Assembly (NCBI GenBank): GCA_902580505.1
Contig: CACHLB010000002.1
Coordinates: 1-64,000, forward strand
Source of the DNA: an uncultured Pelagibacteraceae bacterium
GTDB lineage: Bacteria; Pseudomonadota; Alphaproteobacteria; Pelagibacterales; Pelagibacteraceae
Length of the DNA stretch: 64,000 nucleotides
Direction of reading: 5' to 3'
The notes beneath the pieces were generated by a model. That model was not told the DNA's origin. It was given only the letters and a program-made list of their open reading frames with translations, and ran no database searches. Below are positions 9,602 through 17,889 of the stretch, piece by piece; within the stretch, counting starts at the first letter, position 1; every line of letters starts with the position of its first letter. Both the position numbers and the translations under genes were made by a program.

Positions 9602-10250
9602 CTTTGATTTTAATTTTTCGTTTTGCTTTGTCTGCTAATTTTGGATCATGTGTGACCATTATTAAAGAAGACCCTTCTTCTTTGACGTATTTAAATAAAA
9701 TTTCAGAGATCATTATTGAGTTTTCGGTATCTAGATTACCAGTTGGTTCATCAGCTAAAATCAAATCTGGTTTCATTGCAATAGCTCTTGCAATCGCCAC
9801 ACGTTGTTGCTCTCCACCAGATAATTGACTTGGAAGATTATTGAATCTATGTTTTAGACCAAATCGATCTAATAAACTTTTTGCTTCTTTCTCTGGATTT
9901 TTAAATTCATTAAGTTCAAGTGTTAAAGCTACATTTTCAACAGCTGTATAATTTGGAATTAAATAGAAAGATTGAAATATAATTCCTATATTTTGCTTTC
10001 TAATTTCAGATACTTCGTCTTCATTAAGATTTGTTATTTCCCTGTCTTGAAATATAATTTTCCCTGAGGTTGGACGTTCTAGTCCACCAATAAGCATAAT
10101 CAAGCTTGTTTTTCCTGACCCACTTTCTCCAACCACAGATACAGTTTCTTTTTTTTTTATAGTTAAATCAATATTTTTTAAAACATTGATATTGTCCTTC
10201 CCAGTTTGGTATTTGAGATTTATTTTTTTTAATTTAAGAAGTGTGTTCAT
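9585..10250 (-). CDS. ABC transporter ATP-binding protein, YbbA/LolD type
   Basis: A 221-residue ATPase for the adjacent FtsX-type permease. It has Walker A GESGSGKTS, signature LSGGEQQR, Walker B LILADEPTGNLD and H-loop VTHDP, all intact. I chose the ATG at 10250 (MNTLLKLKKINLKYQ) rather than an upstream ATG at 10298 because the family begins at this point. With this choice the start codon overlaps the start of the divergent TesA-like gene by two bases (CATG), leaving no free promoter region between them. Role: probably lipid or lipoprotein handling at the inner membrane. Confidence 0.9.
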   Translation of the reverse strand: MNTLLKLKKINLKYQTGKDNINVLKNIDLTIKKKETVSVVGESGSGKTSLIMLIGGLERPTSGKIIFQDREITNLNEDEVSEIRKQNIGIIFQSFYLIPNYTAVENVALTLELNEFKNPEKEAKSLLDRFGLKHRFNNLPSQLSGGEQQRVAIARAIAMKPDLILADEPTGNLDTENSIMISEILFKYVKEEGSSLIMVTHDPKLADKAKRKIKIKDGKIK

Positions 10251-10857
10251 GAATAAAAGTTTATTTATAAAAATATTGTTATTCTTTCTAGTGCACATAA
10301 ATGCAAGTGCAATAGAAAAGGTTATATTATTCGGCGATAGTTTAATGGCGGGTTATGGTCTACCTAAAGAGCAACACTTATCTTTGGTTTTAGAAAGTAA
10401 TCTCGTTAGGAGTGGTTTAAATATTGAGGTAATAAATGGAAGTGTGTCAGGTAGTACTTCTTCTGGTGGATTGAATAGAGCAGAATGGAGTTTATCAGAA
10501 CCCGGTATTGATCTAATCATCCTTGGTCTTGGGGCAAATGATATGCTTAGAGGAATTCAACCAGATGAAACCGAGAGAAATTTAGAAGAAATAATTAAAA
10601 TCGCTAACAGTAAAAAAATAAAAACTATAATAGCTGGGATGGTTGCGCCAACAACTCATGGAACTAAGTATAAAAAAAATTTTGATGCTATTTATCCTAA
10701 ATTGTCAAAAAAATATAATTTACCCTTAATTCCATTTTTGCTAGAGGGTGTTGCTCTTGATCCAAATCTAAATCAACAGGATGGCATACATCCTAACAAA
10801 GCTGGAACAATAGTTATAAGTAATACAATTCAAGATATTATTTCAAAAAATTATTAA
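10249..10857 (+). CDS. tesA: TesA-like SGNH esterase / acyl-CoA thioesterase I (arylesterase)
   Basis: The 202-residue protein starts with a signal peptide (MNKSLFIKILLFFLVHINASA). The SGNH hydrolase blocks follow: block I GDSLMAGYG (nucleophile Ser about 30), block III GLGANDMLRG (Gly/Asn) and block V DGIHPNKAG (Asp and His). This matches periplasmic TesA, which cleaves thioesters, lysophospholipids and aryl esters. A longer frame from 10186 exists, but only the start at 10249 gives a signal peptide. The start overlaps that of the divergent ABC ATPase, an arrangement that keeps the tesA/ybbAP linkage known in proteobacteria. Confidence 0.9.
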   Translation: MNKSLFIKILLFFLVHINASAIEKVILFGDSLMAGYGLPKEQHLSLVLESNLVRSGLNIEVINGSVSGSTSSGGLNRAEWSLSEPGIDLIILGLGANDMLRGIQPDETERNLEEIIKIANSKKIKTIIAGMVAPTTHGTKYKKNFDAIYPKLSKKYNLPLIPFLLEGVALDPNLNQQDGIHPNKAGTIVISNTIQDIISKNY

Positions 10858-10863
10858 TCGGAT

Positions 10864-11865
10864 ATGAAAAAAAAATATCATCATTTAGCAAATGGCACAT
10901 TTCGTAATCCTGAAGGATCAAAGGTGATTGATATGAATTTCAATTGGTCTTTTAAGGTCTTTAACCAAGAAAAAAAAAAATTAGATATGACTTTTCCTGA
11001 AAGCAATATCATTAAAAAAGAAAAAGTTTTATTGGATTTAAATAATTTCCAAAAAGAAGATTATGTAGCATGGATAGGTCATGCAACATTTTTATTAAAA
11101 TTAGGGGGAATAACAATAATAACAGATCCAGTTTTTTCAAAAAATGCAGGACCTTTATTTTTTGGGCCAAAGAGATTTACCGAACCAGCATTAAAACTTA
11201 ATGAGATACCAAGAACAGACATTTTTCTACTAACTCACAATCACTACGATCATCAAGATATGAAAACAATAATGAGATTTCCTTATAAAGAATCTAAAGT
11301 CCTGTTACCTTTAGGACTAAAAAAATATTTTAAAATTAATAGATTTAAAGATGTAAATGAAATGGATTGGTATGATCAAATAAGAATAAATCAGAATTTA
11401 AATATTACTTTTTTGCCATCAGTCCACTGGTCAAAAAGGAGTTTAACGGATACTAACAAAACTTTATGGGGCAGCTATTTGATTGAATACAAAGGAAAAA
11501 AAATATTATTTTCATGTGATACTGGCGTTGGAAAAATATATAAAGAATTGGGAGATAAGTATGGTCCAATTGATTTAACATTTATTAACATTGGCGCATA
11601 TAATTTTTATCCTATGGCTTCAATTAAAGATTCTTCTGCTTATCACACTAACCCTGAAGAAGCCCTTGGACTTGCTAAAGATTTAAAAAGTAAAAAAGTA
11701 ATTGGAATGCATTGGGGAACTTTTGTCTTATCACTTGAACCAATATTAGAGCCCCCTTTAAGGTTTAAGCAAAATGCAGAAAAATTTGGATTTAAAAAAG
11801 ATGATGCAATTATTTTTAAAATTGGTGAATTTAAATTATTTAAAGAGCTTTTTGATACTAACTAG
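10864..11865 (+). CDS. Metallo-beta-lactamase fold hydrolase (NAPE-PLD/UlaG-like)
   Basis: A 333-residue MBL-fold protein. It contains IGHATFLLKLGGITIITDP (70-88), the zinc motif HNHYDH (His125, His127, Asp129, His130), a later Asp in SCDTGVG and a His in GMHWGTF near residue 280. The pattern resembles the family of N-acyl-phosphatidylethanolamine phospholipase D and UlaG-type lactonases, so a phosphodiester or lactone substrate is possible but not shown. No signal peptide is present. It lies six bases after tesA and its end overlaps the convergent sugar-dehydrogenase-like gene by eight bases. Confidence 0.85.
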   Translation: MKKKYHHLANGTFRNPEGSKVIDMNFNWSFKVFNQEKKKLDMTFPESNIIKKEKVLLDLNNFQKEDYVAWIGHATFLLKLGGITIITDPVFSKNAGPLFFGPKRFTEPALKLNEIPRTDIFLLTHNHYDHQDMKTIMRFPYKESKVLLPLGLKKYFKINRFKDVNEMDWYDQIRINQNLNITFLPSVHWSKRSLTDTNKTLWGSYLIEYKGKKILFSCDTGVGKIYKELGDKYGPIDLTFINIGAYNFYPMASIKDSSAYHTNPEEALGLAKDLKSKKVIGMHWGTFVLSLEPILEPPLRFKQNAEKFGFKKDDAIIFKIGEFKLFKELFDTN

Positions 11866-12922
11866 AATTTTCCATCAACCACAATCCATCTTGATTTAAA
11901 AAATATAGTTTACCATTTATAGGATGAATTTGTATGTCTCTGATTCTTCCAATTTTATCTTTAAATATTATTTCCTCTTTTACGTTTGATAAATCATTAA
12001 ACTCTAATTTTCTTAAAGACTTATCTTTAAGAGAAGTAATTAATGCATGACCATTCCAATCTTTAAATTCATTACCTTTATAAATTGTGATTGCACTTGT
12101 GGCTATTGATGGAACCCAATATTGAATGGCTTTTGTAAAGCCAGGTTTCCATTTTGGCCCTATTGGTATACCTGAATAATTTGTGCCACCCCATCCAAGA
12201 ATTTTCCAACCATAATTTTCACCTTTCTTTGCTTCACCAAACCAATCGCCTCCTTTTGCACCATGATTGCTCATATAAATTTTTCCATCAAAAGGTGATA
12301 AAGCTAAACCTTGAGGATTTCTTACACCAATTTGATATATTTCAGGTAGCCAGTCTGATTTCCCCTCAAAACGAGGATTGTCTTTTGGAATACCACCATC
12401 TAGATAAATTCTAATTATACTTCCTGGATGTTTATTTCCATCTTGAGCAATCATTCCCCCGCCTCTTTCACCTGCAGAAGCAAATAAATAGTTGTCTTTA
12501 ATTGCAAGTCTTGAACCAAAATGATAGGGCGAGTCAATTGGTGGATTGGCTTGAAAAATATTTTTAAAATTTAATTTGTTTTTATTAAATTTTGCACGTG
12601 CAATTGAAGTACTAGTCTTCCAATTATTTCTATTTTCTGTGTATGAGATGTAAATGTAATCTTCATGATACAGAATATCCAATAATCCTCCCTGTCCATA
12701 TTCTACAAAATTTAAGTTATGATCAATTTCATTTATCTCCCTTGTAGAAATGTTTACAAATTTTATTTTGCCACCTTTCTCGGTAACAATCATTTCACTT
12801 TCATTAACGAACGACGAACCCCAAGGTGCTTCTAATTCAATAATTTTATTAAAATTAAAATTTTTACTAAATGAATTAGTTGAGAATAGTATTAATGATA
12901 AAAGAAATAATAATTTCTTCAC
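11858..12922 (-). CDS. PQQ-dependent sugar dehydrogenase-like beta-propeller (YliI/Asd family)
   Basis: Secreted glucose/sorbosone dehydrogenase-family protein. I place the start at a GTG (12922-12920), one base after the SDR stop, because it yields a clean signal peptide (MKKLLFLLSLILFSTNSFS); upstream ATGs at 12958 and 12949 would put charged residues before it. Characteristic segments are APWGSSFVNESEMIVTEKGG, GSRLAIKDNYLFASAGERGG, IGVRNPQGLALSPFDGKIY, HGAKGGDWFGE and NYGWKILGWGGTNYSG. Family members use PQQ to oxidise aldose sugars in the periplasm; whether PQQ is available here is unknown. About 354 residues. Confidence 0.85.
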   Translation of the reverse strand: MKKLLFLLSLILFSTNSFSKNFNFNKIIELEAPWGSSFVNESEMIVTEKGGKIKFVNISTREINEIDHNLNFVEYGQGGLLDILYHEDYIYISYTENRNNWKTSTSIARAKFNKNKLNFKNIFQANPPIDSPYHFGSRLAIKDNYLFASAGERGGGMIAQDGNKHPGSIIRIYLDGGIPKDNPRFEGKSDWLPEIYQIGVRNPQGLALSPFDGKIYMSNHGAKGGDWFGEAKKGENYGWKILGWGGTNYSGIPIGPKWKPGFTKAIQYWVPSIATSAITIYKGNEFKDWNGHALITSLKDKSLRKLEFNDLSNVKEEIIFKDKIGRIRDIQIHPINGKLYFLNQDGLWLMENSS

Positions 12923-12923
12923 T

Positions 12924-13634
12924 CTATGAAAGTTTTGATCTACCACCATCGACAGCAATAATTTGTCCTGTAACCCAAGAACTGTCTTCAGTTATTAGAA
13001 ATTTTGCAAGCGAAGCCGAGTCTTTACCTTCTCCAAGTCTTTTTAATGGATGGGCTTTTGCTATACCATCAGCTAAAACTTTATTTTTAAGCATTGGCTC
13101 TGCAATTTTTGAATTAGTTAAACTTGGAGCAATGCAATTTACTCTTATATTAGGAGCAAATTCTGCTGCTAAAGAAACAGTTAATCCTTCAACAGCTGCT
13201 TTAGTTGAAGCTATAATTGCATGATTTGTAAAACCCCTTTGAGCAGCAACAGTTGAAAACAAAACAATCGATCCTTTATTTTTTTTTAAACTTTCTTGAT
13301 AACCTTTAATTAAATCTACTGCAGAATATAAGTTTAGTTTCATACATTTTGTAAAATCTTGTTCTGAAACCATTCTCAAAGGCTTTAAATCAATTGAACC
13401 AACACAATAAGCTATACCTTTGATATCATCTATTTCGGACTTAATCTTTTCAACAAAACCATTTTCTAAAACATCAGAGACTGTATATTTACAATTTAGT
13501 TTTTCAGACAAAGATTTTGTTCTTTCTTCATCCCTACCGATTAAATGTACTTCTTTCCCGGCTGCGTATAACTGTTCGGCTAAATTAGATCCGATAGATC
13601 CTGTCGCACCTACTACTAAATATTTTTCTGACAT
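12924..13634 (-). CDS. Short-chain dehydrogenase/reductase-like protein lacking the catalytic tyrosine
   Basis: A classical SDR fold of 236 residues: cofactor motif GATGSIGSN (9-17), acceptor-end strand then Ser127 in VLFSTVAAQ, and the C-terminal SWVTGQIIAVDGG. The usual YxxxK active site reads IASTK instead (Ile141, Lys145), so the catalytic Tyr is replaced by Ile. The protein may therefore be a non-catalytic or altered SDR. It is divergent from the photolyase gene with 27 bases between, and is followed after one base by the sugar-dehydrogenase-like gene. Confidence 0.85.
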   Translation of the reverse strand: MSEKYLVVGATGSIGSNLAEQLYAAGKEVHLIGRDEERTKSLSEKLNCKYTVSDVLENGFVEKIKSEIDDIKGIAYCVGSIDLKPLRMVSEQDFTKCMKLNLYSAVDLIKGYQESLKKNKGSIVLFSTVAAQRGFTNHAIIASTKAAVEGLTVSLAAEFAPNIRVNCIAPSLTNSKIAEPMLKNKVLADGIAKAHPLKRLGEGKDSASLAKFLITEDSSWVTGQIIAVDGGRSKLS

Positions 13635-13661
13635 AAATTTTTAAAGAGTTATATATAGTTA

Positions 13662-15152
13662 ATGAAATTATTTTTTCTACTTGGAAATCAGCTTTTCTCA
13701 GAGAAATATCTAGAAAAGTACAGAAAAGACCACTTTTTCTTTATGGCTGAAGATTATCAGCTCTGTACGTACGAAAAGCATCATAAACAAAAGATATTAT
13801 TGTTCTTATCTTGCATGCGATCTCACGCAGATAGACTAAAAAAAAATAAATTTAAATTAGAATATTCTTCGATCGAGGATAAACCTTTCAAGCTGGATTA
13901 CACAGAAAAATTAAAAAAAATAATTAAAGCAAAAAAAATTAAAGAAATTTCAAGTTTCGAAATTGAGGATAAGTTTTTTGAAAATAAAATTAACAATTTT
14001 TTAAAAAGAGAAAAAATTAAATGGAATATTATTCAAACACCAATGTTTTTAAATTCTAGAGAAAAATTTAAAAACTATTTATCAAAATCAAAAAAACCTT
14101 TTATGGCAGTTTTTTATAAAGATACTAGAAGAGATTTGGATATACTCATGAAAAAAGATGGTAATCCAGAAGGAGGCAAATGGAGTTTTGACGAAGAAAA
14201 TCGAAATAAACTTCCAAAAAATATATCTATACCCAAATTTCCTAAAATTACTGAGACTGTTCATACGAAAAAACTAAAAATTTTAATTGATAAAAATTTT
14301 AAAAGTCACCCAGGTAATACGAAAGATTTTTGGTTTGCTACGGAATATGATGATGTAATTAAATTATTAAATTTTTTTATTAAAGAGAAATCAAATTTAT
14401 TTGGGGATTATGAAGATGCAGTTGATCAGAAAGACAATATATTATTTCATAGTGCTTTAAGTCCTTACATCAATTTAGGTCTTATCACTCCAGAATTTAT
14501 CATTAAAAAAGTTTTAGATTTTCACAACAAAAATAAAATAAGATTAAATTCCTTAGAAGGTTATATTCGTCAAGTAATCGGATGGAGAGAATTTATGAGG
14601 GGAATATATCAAAGCTATTCAAAAGAAATGGAAACTAGAAATTTTTTTAAACAAAATAGAAAAATGAAAAACTCATGGTACGAAGGAACAACAGGATTAC
14701 CACCTTTAGATTATGCTATTAAAAATGCAGTGAATTATGGTTGGTCACATCATATTGAAAGGTTAATGATCTTATCAAACATAATGAATTTATGTGAAGT
14801 TAAGCCAACATATGTTTACAAATGGTTTATGGAAATGTTTGTGGATTCCTCAGACTGGGTAATGGTCCCGAATGTTTATGGAATGGGTCTTTTCAGTGAT
14901 GGAGGAATATTTGCAACAAAACCATATATTTGCGGCTCCGCTTATTTCATGAAAATGATGGATTTTAAAAAAGGAGAATGGTGCAATACCATGGATGGTC
15001 TTTATTGGAGATTCATTAATAGAAATAGAGCCTTCTTTTTAAAAAATCCTAGACTTTCTATGATGGTTAGAATTTTCGATAAAATGAAACCTGATAGAAA
15101 AAAATTAATTTTAGCTGAGGCAGAAAAATTTATTAAACAAAATACTGCATAG
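13662..15152 (+). CDS. Photolyase of the PhrB / deoxyribodipyrimidine photolyase-related family
   Basis: Light-driven DNA repair flavoprotein, family of bacterial (6-4) photolyases. The N-terminal antenna-like domain (1-125) begins LFFLLGNQLF; the FAD domain includes ALSPYINLGLI, EGYIRQVIGWREFMRGIY, YGWSHHIERLMILSN, VPNVYGMGLFSDGG and GLYWRFI. Characterised PhrB proteins bind a [4Fe-4S] cluster through four Cys. Here the positions I align to three of them read Pro348, Lys436 and Glu439, and only Cys441 remains, so the cluster is probably absent. It is followed with a one-base overlap by a DUF2256 mini-gene, the usual partner of this family. Confidence 0.88.
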   Translation: MKLFFLLGNQLFSEKYLEKYRKDHFFFMAEDYQLCTYEKHHKQKILLFLSCMRSHADRLKKNKFKLEYSSIEDKPFKLDYTEKLKKIIKAKKIKEISSFEIEDKFFENKINNFLKREKIKWNIIQTPMFLNSREKFKNYLSKSKKPFMAVFYKDTRRDLDILMKKDGNPEGGKWSFDEENRNKLPKNISIPKFPKITETVHTKKLKILIDKNFKSHPGNTKDFWFATEYDDVIKLLNFFIKEKSNLFGDYEDAVDQKDNILFHSALSPYINLGLITPEFIIKKVLDFHNKNKIRLNSLEGYIRQVIGWREFMRGIYQSYSKEMETRNFFKQNRKMKNSWYEGTTGLPPLDYAIKNAVNYGWSHHIERLMILSNIMNLCEVKPTYVYKWFMEMFVDSSDWVMVPNVYGMGLFSDGGIFATKPYICGSAYFMKMMDFKKGEWCNTMDGLYWRFINRNRAFFLKNPRLSMMVRIFDKMKPDRKKLILAEAEKFIKQNTA

Positions 15153-15280
15153 TGAGAAAAGAAAATTTACCCACAAAAATTTGCCCTGTATGTAAGAGAC
15201 CTTTTACTTGGAGAAAAAAATGGAAATTAAACTGGGATAAAGTGAAATATTGTTCTAAGAAATGTTCAAAAAATAACTAA
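15152..15280 (+). CDS. DUF2256 small zinc-ribbon-like protein
   Basis: A 42-residue protein that starts at a GTG overlapping the photolyase TAG by one base. It carries two Cys pairs, ICPVCKRPFTWRKKW and YCSKKCSK, with conserved aromatic and basic residues between, matching DUF2256. This domain is frequently encoded beside or fused to photolyase/cryptochrome genes; its function is not known and a metal- or nucleic-acid-binding role is plausible. The stop abuts the stop of the next, convergent gene with no spacer. Confidence 0.82.
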   Translation: MRKENLPTKICPVCKRPFTWRKKWKLNWDKVKYCSKKCSKNN

Positions 15281-15511
15281 TTAACAACAAGAGCAGCTTT
15301 TCTTTTTCTCTGGTTTTTCTGCTTCAATCACTTCTTCTTTAGGGGCTGATTGTTCAAGAATTTTTGCTGCTTCAGCTTCTTTCTCTTTTAATATTTTATT
15401 TTCAATGTATGTGTAAAGAGAGTTGAAACCTAATTTTGAAGCTTTCTTTTCTTCATAATTCCTTCTGCCTTTAAGATTTTCAATAATTTCAAGAACTTGC
15501 GGATTATTCAT
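15281..15511 (-). CDS. Small hypothetical protein with C-terminal Cys cluster
   Basis: I do not recognise a named family for this 76-residue protein. The N-terminal half is helical (NPQVLEIIENLKGRRNYEEKK, then LGFNSLYTYIENKIL). The second half is Glu/Lys/Ala-rich and probably disordered, and the last residues are KKKSCSCC. The Cys cluster could bind metal or be modified. It lies 41 bases downstream of the start of the photolyase-like gene's neighbour, between two photolyase-family genes, and ends exactly at the DUF2256 stop. The start at 15511 gives the only sensible N-terminus. Confidence 0.65.
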   Translation of the reverse strand: MNNPQVLEIIENLKGRRNYEEKKASKLGFNSLYTYIENKILKEKEAEAAKILEQSAPKEEVIEAEKPEKKKSCSCC

Positions 15512-15552
15512 ATTATTGTTATCTCATAATTTTGATAATTTACAATAGTTCT

Positions 15553-16695
15553 TTAAAAAAATTCTTTAATTATAGTTGGTATGTACTTTTTGAAATTAAA
15601 AAAACCTTTATTGCAATATTTCCAAGAACTTCGGTCTAAATTACGATAAAGAAATTTTATATTATTTATTCCTTGAGAAGTTAAATAATCTAAGTTTTCT
15701 CCAACACAAGGATAAAAAAAATAACTATTCTCAATTGTTTTAAGGTTACCAATATCAATAATTTCACAATCCAAAGATTTTTCATCCAACCTTCTTTTTT
15801 GATCCTGAATTAAATTAGTCTTAAATTTCATTGTTTTTTCACTAAGTTTAATATTTCTACTTTCGTTATTATTATTAACTAAATAAATCTTTTTAAATTT
15901 ATGGTCTTTGAAATCAGTCAACTCAAAAGAAAGATTATTATCAAAAATAATTAAATTTTGCTCATCCAAACTTACTGGATTACTAAAATCTTTTAAGACA
16001 GCCTTGTATATTTTCTCGCTAATTTTAGGTGGTACATTTTCATTTAAATTAATGTTATTAAATCTGTTATTAGTAAATTTTTTTATATTCCATTCACTTG
16101 CCAAATAATGCTTACCTTGTGTTTGTATCCCAGCAACCCATCTCCATCCCAATGTATTAGATGCTGCATCTCCATCATAGAGATGTTTCATAAAAAATTC
16201 AGCTCCTAATTGCCAAGGTAAATTTAAAGTAAAAATCCAGATACTGGCAAACCACATTCTTGTATGATTATGAAGGTAATTAAATTCTTTTAATTCTTTA
16301 ACCCATTCATTAAAACATTCTATATTTGTATTTCCATCAATGGCATTTAAATAATCTTTATTATCTTTGTATTTTTCTCTTATAATTTTTATTTCTATTA
16401 TGTAATCTGTCCATACACTAGGTCTTAATTCTAACCATCCTTTCCAATAAGTACGCCACAAAACCTCCTGAATAAATTTTTCATTTTTAGAAAATGAAAA
16501 TTTCTTTAAGGCTTTATCTATAACTTCTAACTCATTTAATATTCCATGAGATATATATGGAGAAATACAAGATATATTTGATCTTTTATCTGGACCAAAA
16601 TCAAAATTTCTCAATCTTGAATATTCAGAAAGATTATTTTCAATAAAATTATCTAGTTTATTAGTGGCTTGCGCCCGACTTGGTTCAAAATTCAT
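15553..16695 (-). CDS. Photolyase/cryptochrome-like FAD protein with C-terminal alpha/beta domain
   Basis: The N-terminal two thirds (about 1-215) is a photolyase FAD-binding domain without the usual antenna domain in front. It includes SPYISHGIL, EVLWRTYWKGWL, HNHTRMWFASIWIF, FFMKHLYDGDAASNTLGWRWVAG. Residues about 245-380 look like an alpha/beta fold with strands LIIFDNN, KIYLVNN, CEIIDIG, SYFFYPCVG and IKFLYRNL, reminiscent of an antenna domain moved to the C-terminus. Function as photolyase, cryptochrome or photoreceptor cannot be told from sequence. It starts six bases after the argG coding end on the same strand. Confidence 0.75.
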   Translation of the reverse strand: MNFEPSRAQATNKLDNFIENNLSEYSRLRNFDFGPDKRSNISCISPYISHGILNELEVIDKALKKFSFSKNEKFIQEVLWRTYWKGWLELRPSVWTDYIIEIKIIREKYKDNKDYLNAIDGNTNIECFNEWVKELKEFNYLHNHTRMWFASIWIFTLNLPWQLGAEFFMKHLYDGDAASNTLGWRWVAGIQTQGKHYLASEWNIKKFTNNRFNNINLNENVPPKISEKIYKAVLKDFSNPVSLDEQNLIIFDNNLSFELTDFKDHKFKKIYLVNNNNESRNIKLSEKTMKFKTNLIQDQKRRLDEKSLDCEIIDIGNLKTIENSYFFYPCVGENLDYLTSQGINNIKFLYRNLDRSSWKYCNKGFFNFKKYIPTIIKEFF

Positions 16696-16701
16696 GATAT
16701 T

Positions 16702-17886
16702 TTATTTTAATTTTTTCTTGTGAAAATTAATAAATCTTTCAACATTTGATTTATTAAAAGTTTTATTTTCCTCAAATGAAACTTTTTTCATAGAATAAGC
16801 TGAACTTTTAGTTATTCTTGAATGAATAATAACATTCCCTTTATATAACCTCAATTTAACTGATCCATTAACTTTACTTCTCTTAAGATCAACAATTCTT
16901 TGTAATTTAAATCTCTCTTTAGAAAACCAATATCCATTGTAAATCAGTTCCGCATATCTAGGCATAATTTTTTCTTTCTTATGCATTGTATCTTTATCAA
17001 GTGTAACAGACTCTATAGCCCTATGAGCGTGCATTAATAAAGTTCCGCCTGGTGTTTCGTATACACCTCTTGATTTTATACCGATAAATCTATTTTCTAC
17101 TAGATCAACTCTTCCAATAGCATTTTTTCCAGCTATGTCGTTTAATTTTCCAAGCAATTTAGATGGAGATAATTTTTTCCCATTCACTGCAATTGGATCT
17201 CCACTTCTAAAATCTATTTTTACAATTGAAGATTTATTAGGTGCTTTTTCTGGAGATACCGTTCTTTGAAAGATAAAGTCAGGTGCAGAGTTTTTTGGAT
17301 TTTCTAACAACTTTCCTTCTGTTGATGTATGAAAAATATTATCGTCTACTGAAAAAGGTGGCGCTCCTTTCTTGTCTTTAGGTATTTCAATTTTATTTTT
17401 TTTTGCATAATTAATTAGATCTGATCTAGATTTCAGCTTCCAAATTCTCCAAGGCGCAATAACTTTTATATTAGGACCAAAATAATGATAACCTAACTCA
17501 AATCTTACTTGATCATTTCCTTTTCCTGTTGATCCATGAGATACAGCATAGGCATTAAATTTTTTAGCAATTCTAATTTGATCTTTGGCTATTAAAGGTC
17601 TAGCAATTGAGGTTCCAAGCAAATAAACACCTTCATATATTGCATGGCCCCTAATCATTGGATAAACATAATCTTTTACAAAAATATCTTTTAGATCTTG
17701 AATAATAATATTTTTTACGCCAAGTTTTTTTGCGTTTCTGAAAATTTTATTTCTATCTATTTCTTGACCAATGTCTGCAGTATAACAAATTACTTCTGCA
17801 TCATAATTTTCCTGTAACCATTTTAATATGATTGATGTGTCCAAACCTCCAGAATAGGCAAGAACTATCTTTTTCTTTGATTTCAT
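16702..17886 (-). CDS. argG: Argininosuccinate synthase
   Basis: ArgG ligates citrulline and aspartate with ATP to argininosuccinate in arginine synthesis. The 394 residues are typical of the family. The N-terminal pyrophosphatase-type P-loop is AYSGGLDTS (9-17); other signatures are SHGSTGKGNDQVRFELGY, IAPWR, PEKAPN and GIKSRGVYETPGGTLL. The ATG at 17886 follows the IalB-like gene by three bases and the photolyase-like gene lies six bases beyond its stop, so these may share a transcript. argH is not in this window. Confidence 0.97.
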   Translation of the reverse strand: MKSKKKIVLAYSGGLDTSIILKWLQENYDAEVICYTADIGQEIDRNKIFRNAKKLGVKNIIIQDLKDIFVKDYVYPMIRGHAIYEGVYLLGTSIARPLIAKDQIRIAKKFNAYAVSHGSTGKGNDQVRFELGYHYFGPNIKVIAPWRIWKLKSRSDLINYAKKNKIEIPKDKKGAPPFSVDDNIFHTSTEGKLLENPKNSAPDFIFQRTVSPEKAPNKSSIVKIDFRSGDPIAVNGKKLSPSKLLGKLNDIAGKNAIGRVDLVENRFIGIKSRGVYETPGGTLLMHAHRAIESVTLDKDTMHKKEKIMPRYAELIYNGYWFSKERFKLQRIVDLKRSKVNGSVKLRLYKGNVIIHSRITKSSAYSMKKVSFEENKTFNKSNVERFINFHKKKLK

Positions 17887-17889
17887 TAT

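Noticed and set aside
12880-13224. A forward 114-codon frame across the SDR gene
   Set aside because: It lies opposite a well-conserved SDR reading frame and has no family features; a shadow frame.
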